A DNA stretch of 64,000 bases from Halomonas sp. QHL1 (GTDB lineage: Bacteria > Pseudomonadota > Gammaproteobacteria > Pseudomonadales > Halomonadaceae), in assembly GCF_001882345.1 (NCBI RefSeq), contig NZ_MINL01000001.1:3667852-3731851 (forward strand). Direction: 5' to 3'. Positions 62,486-64,000 of the stretch are shown here, piece after piece. The position numbers and the translations under genes were made by a program. The notes under the pieces were generated by a model. That model worked only from the letters and a program-made list of their open reading frames with translations. It was not told the origin of the DNA and searched no databases. The number at the start of each line of letters is the position of its first letter. Position 1 is the first letter of the stretch.

Positions 62486-62823
62486 GGCATCTACTCCTCT
62501 TTCAGGGGGTCAGGGTATTCGTTGAGGCCTGGTCGGAAATACTAATGTTTTAAAAGCTTATATTGTAAAAGCTGATGTTGTACACAGCCTGTGTTGTGCT
62601 AAGCAGCAATTTAGCTGTTGTGAGATATTAAGAGCTTTCGACGGCCAGGGCTAGTACTAACGATGTAGGTGATTCGCTACGTTGTGTAAGCATAAGATTA
62701 CATATTGAGAGCTGCTGCTATTACGCCTTTGAATGGAAAAGGGTTTTATAAAATAAAAAAAGCCGGAAATTATTCCGGCTTTGGTGATTCGCTTTTGGTC
62801 TTGAGGGTACAAAAGCACCTGAA
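62486..62823. other. Intergenic region between the two microprotein genes
   Basis: These 338 bases contain the upstream region of microprotein gene 1 and the terminator of microprotein gene 2, with no third copy or other gene seen on either strand. The DNA is AT-rich and contains the near-repeats TGTAAAAGCT and TTGTACACAGCC around 62565-62590. Confidence 0.5.
62759..62782 (-). terminator. Terminator after microprotein gene 2
   Basis: AGCCGGAA (62761-62768) and TTCCGGCT (62773-62780) form a stem with AA/TT extensions; on the minus strand a run of seven T follows. It begins about 43 bases beyond the stop codon of the small gene. Confidence 0.85.
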
Positions 62824-62937
62824 TTAGCCTAAATAGGCTTTCAGTGCTTCGACTGCGGCACGATGCCATTGAGCATTTAAGCTCCAGAATTCTAGAACTT
62901 CATTATCGCGTGCAGGGGGAGTTGTTAAAAAAGTCAT
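62824..62937 (-). CDS. Microprotein 2, 37 residues, paralogous to microprotein 1
   Basis: Unrecognised protein opening MTFLTTPPARDNEVLEFW and ending HRAAVEALKAYLG. It shares the N-terminal LxTP, the ExW and the helical RAA(L/V)(D/E)A(I/L)KAYLG end with microprotein 1. AGGAGG lies nine bases before the ATG, and a strong intrinsic terminator follows, so it looks like a self-contained short transcription unit. The two genes are about 340 bases apart in the same orientation and probably arose by tandem duplication. Size and conserved helical tail could suit a regulator or adaptor of a larger protein; there is no direct evidence. Confidence 0.8.
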   Translation of the reverse strand: MTFLTTPPARDNEVLEFWSLNAQWHRAAVEALKAYLG

Positions 62938-63111
62938 TATGCGGTCCTCCTATTGGGACTACAAAGTCATTATAGTCTATTTTTGTTGCAGTGCAGCATG
63001 ATTGTATTGAACAGCCTCGAATTGGGGGCGGGGTCAGCGCACACTTGGCATTAACCAGCTAGGCTACAGGGTGACTAATCACTTTTTACGCAGTTGCGAA
63101 AGGAGTCGCTA

Positions 63112-64000
63112 ATGAGCACCAATGTTGCTGAAATTATGGTAGAAACCCTACAGAACGCTGGCGCAAAGCGTTGTTACGGCGTGGTGGGAGATACGCTGAA
63201 CCACTTTACCGATGCCCTGCGACAAAGTGACCTAGAGTGGATAGGCGTTCGACATGAGGAAGTCGGTGGGTTTGCGGCCGGAGGAGAGGCCTATATTACC
63301 CAGGAGTTAGCGTTGTGTGCTGGTTCCTGTGGGCCTGGCAGCCTGCACTTTGTGAATGGACTGTTCGATGCCCATCGCAACGGCTCGCCGGTGGTCTTCA
63401 TTGCGACGCAAGTACCCCTTGGCGAAACGGGGAGCAGTTTCCCCCAAGAAGTGGATCAATCCCGCGTATTCGAGCAGTACAGTGTGTTCTGCGAAACCCT
63501 CAACTCTCCCGAACAGGCGCGCCGCATGACTGCGCTTGCGGCGCAAACCGCGCTAGCCAAGCGTGGCGTTGCGGTTTTGATTGTACCCGGTGATATTTTT
63601 ACTCAAACACCGCGTAGTCAGCTTGCCTATCGTGCCCACCGCTTTAACTACTCGCTGCGCCCCTCGGCTGAAGCGTTGGTGCCCGCCGTGCATCAGCTCA
63701 ATAAGGGCGGCCATATCACCATTTTTGCTGGCGCTGGGTGCGAAGATGCCCGCGAACAGGTCATTGCATTGGCAGAAAAACTCCAGGCGCCCATCGCCTG
63801 GACATCACGCGCCAAAGACTTTATTGAGCATGACAACCCGCATCAAGTAGGCATGACCGGCGTTTACGGCCTTGAGGGCGGATACCATGCGGTAGCCGAA
63901 TGTGACACGCTGTTATTACTTGGCTGTAATTTCGCGTTTAGCCAGTTTTATCCTGAGAGCGCCGCGATTATTCAGGTAGATCACGACCCAGCGCAGATAG
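63112..64000 (+). CDS. poxB: Pyruvate dehydrogenase (quinone) PoxB-like, N-terminal part
   Basis: The window ends inside this gene; 296 residues are visible. It is a thiamine-diphosphate and FAD enzyme of the PoxB type that decarboxylates pyruvate to acetate and CO2 and reduces ubiquinone at the membrane. VETLQNAGAKRCYGVVGDTLNHFTDALR, then WIGVRHEEVGGFAAGGEAYIT with the catalytic glutamate in HEE, and LCAGSCGPGSLHFVNGLFDAHRNGSPVVFIA follow E. coli PoxB closely. GVAVLIVPGDIF and the start of the central FAD domain also fit. AAAGGAG precedes the ATG. The C-terminal membrane-binding tail that distinguishes PoxB from related oxidases is not in the window. Confidence 0.9.
   Translation, partial: MSTNVAEIMVETLQNAGAKRCYGVVGDTLNHFTDALRQSDLEWIGVRHEEVGGFAAGGEAYITQELALCAGSCGPGSLHFVNGLFDAHRNGSPVVFIATQVPLGETGSSFPQEVDQSRVFEQYSVFCETLNSPEQARRMTALAAQTALAKRGVAVLIVPGDIFTQTPRSQLAYRAHRFNYSLRPSAEALVPAVHQLNKGGHITIFAGAGCEDAREQVIALAEKLQAPIAWTSRAKDFIEHDNPHQVGMTGVYGLEGGYHAVAECDTLLLLGCNFAFSQFYPESAAIIQVDHDPAQI

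Noticed and set aside
62657..62869. 70-codon minus-strand frame near microprotein gene 2
   Set aside because: It covers the terminator and the end of microprotein gene 2 in another frame and has serine/arginine-rich random composition and no ribosome site.
63307..63850. Several open frames on both strands near the right edge
   Set aside because: All are shadows of the PoxB-like gene, which reads continuously from 63112 to the window end with strong family motifs.
1..64000. tRNA, rRNA, CRISPR arrays, integrases, transposases and phage genes
   Set aside because: Intergenic regions were read for cloverleaf ends, regularly spaced repeats and mobile-element proteins; none was found, so no such feature is claimed.

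Overview
The window looks like chromosomal DNA of a moderately halophilic gammaproteobacterium, most likely Halomonas or a close relative (Halomonadaceae). This rests on the gene families, the acidic bias of several exported proteins, the mid-range G+C, and the set of gcd, msrPQ, argP/argO, speG, poxB, rlmA and a fused lplT-aas. This is inference from gene content; no rRNA or tRNA gene is present to confirm it. No insertion sequence, prophage, CRISPR array or integrase was seen.

Layout. 1-4.7 kb: a type III restriction-modification operon (end of mod, an unrecognised gene with a PD-(D/E)XK-like motif, res). 4.7-11 kb: iron-siderophore uptake system 1 (binding protein, two permeases, ATPase, divergent TonB receptor, Fur-like box). 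11-14 kb: small housekeeping or unknown genes and a PQQ-type sugar dehydrogenase. 14.3-20 kb: three LysR regulators with a metallo-beta-lactamase-fold hydrolase, a RidA-family protein and MdaB, plus an AraC remnant. 20-24.4 kb: msrPQ and a three-gene DUF2157/DUF4401/GDYXXLXY membrane operon. 24.5-27 kb: a TPR (TTC38-like) gene with a divergent AraC regulator and a decayed partial copy of the TPR gene. 27-36 kb: an MscS channel, an lplT-aas fusion with a damaged 3' end, rlmA, a cold-shock gene, an SLC1-type symporter, a deaminase and a Pmp3/YqaE microprotein. 36-41 kb: a PqqU/YncD-like TonB receptor convergent with the membrane PQQ glucose dehydrogenase gcd. 41-49 kb: an oxidoreductase, RlpA-like protein, a tandem beta-repeat exported protein, a DMT exporter with LysR, cytochrome b561 and a GGDEF enzyme. 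49-59 kb: argP and argO in divergent orientation with an 8-kb siderophore cluster 2 between them (peptide-type ABC exporter, FhuF, FhuC, a GDPD, SIP, fused FhuB) carrying four Fur-like boxes. 59-64 kb: ltaE, a FAD oxidoreductase, speG, two tiny paralogous genes, and the start of poxB.

How the genes work together. The two iron clusters are complementary. Cluster 1 supplies receptor, periplasmic binding protein and a four-part importer. Cluster 2 supplies two siderophore-iron reductases of different types, a second inner-membrane importer without its own binding protein, and an exporter that could recycle or secrete a siderophore. A PQQ theme links the PqqU-like receptor with Gcd and perhaps the soluble sorbosone-type dehydrogenase; no pqq biosynthesis gene is in the window, so scavenging of PQQ is a reasonable hypothesis.

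Most notable: the unrecognised gene between mod and res; two 37-38-residue paralogous microproteins near 62.4 and 62.9 kb; the pqqU-gcd pairing; the separated argP/argO pair; and three cases of gene decay (aas 3' end, duplicated TPR fragment, AraC remnant).
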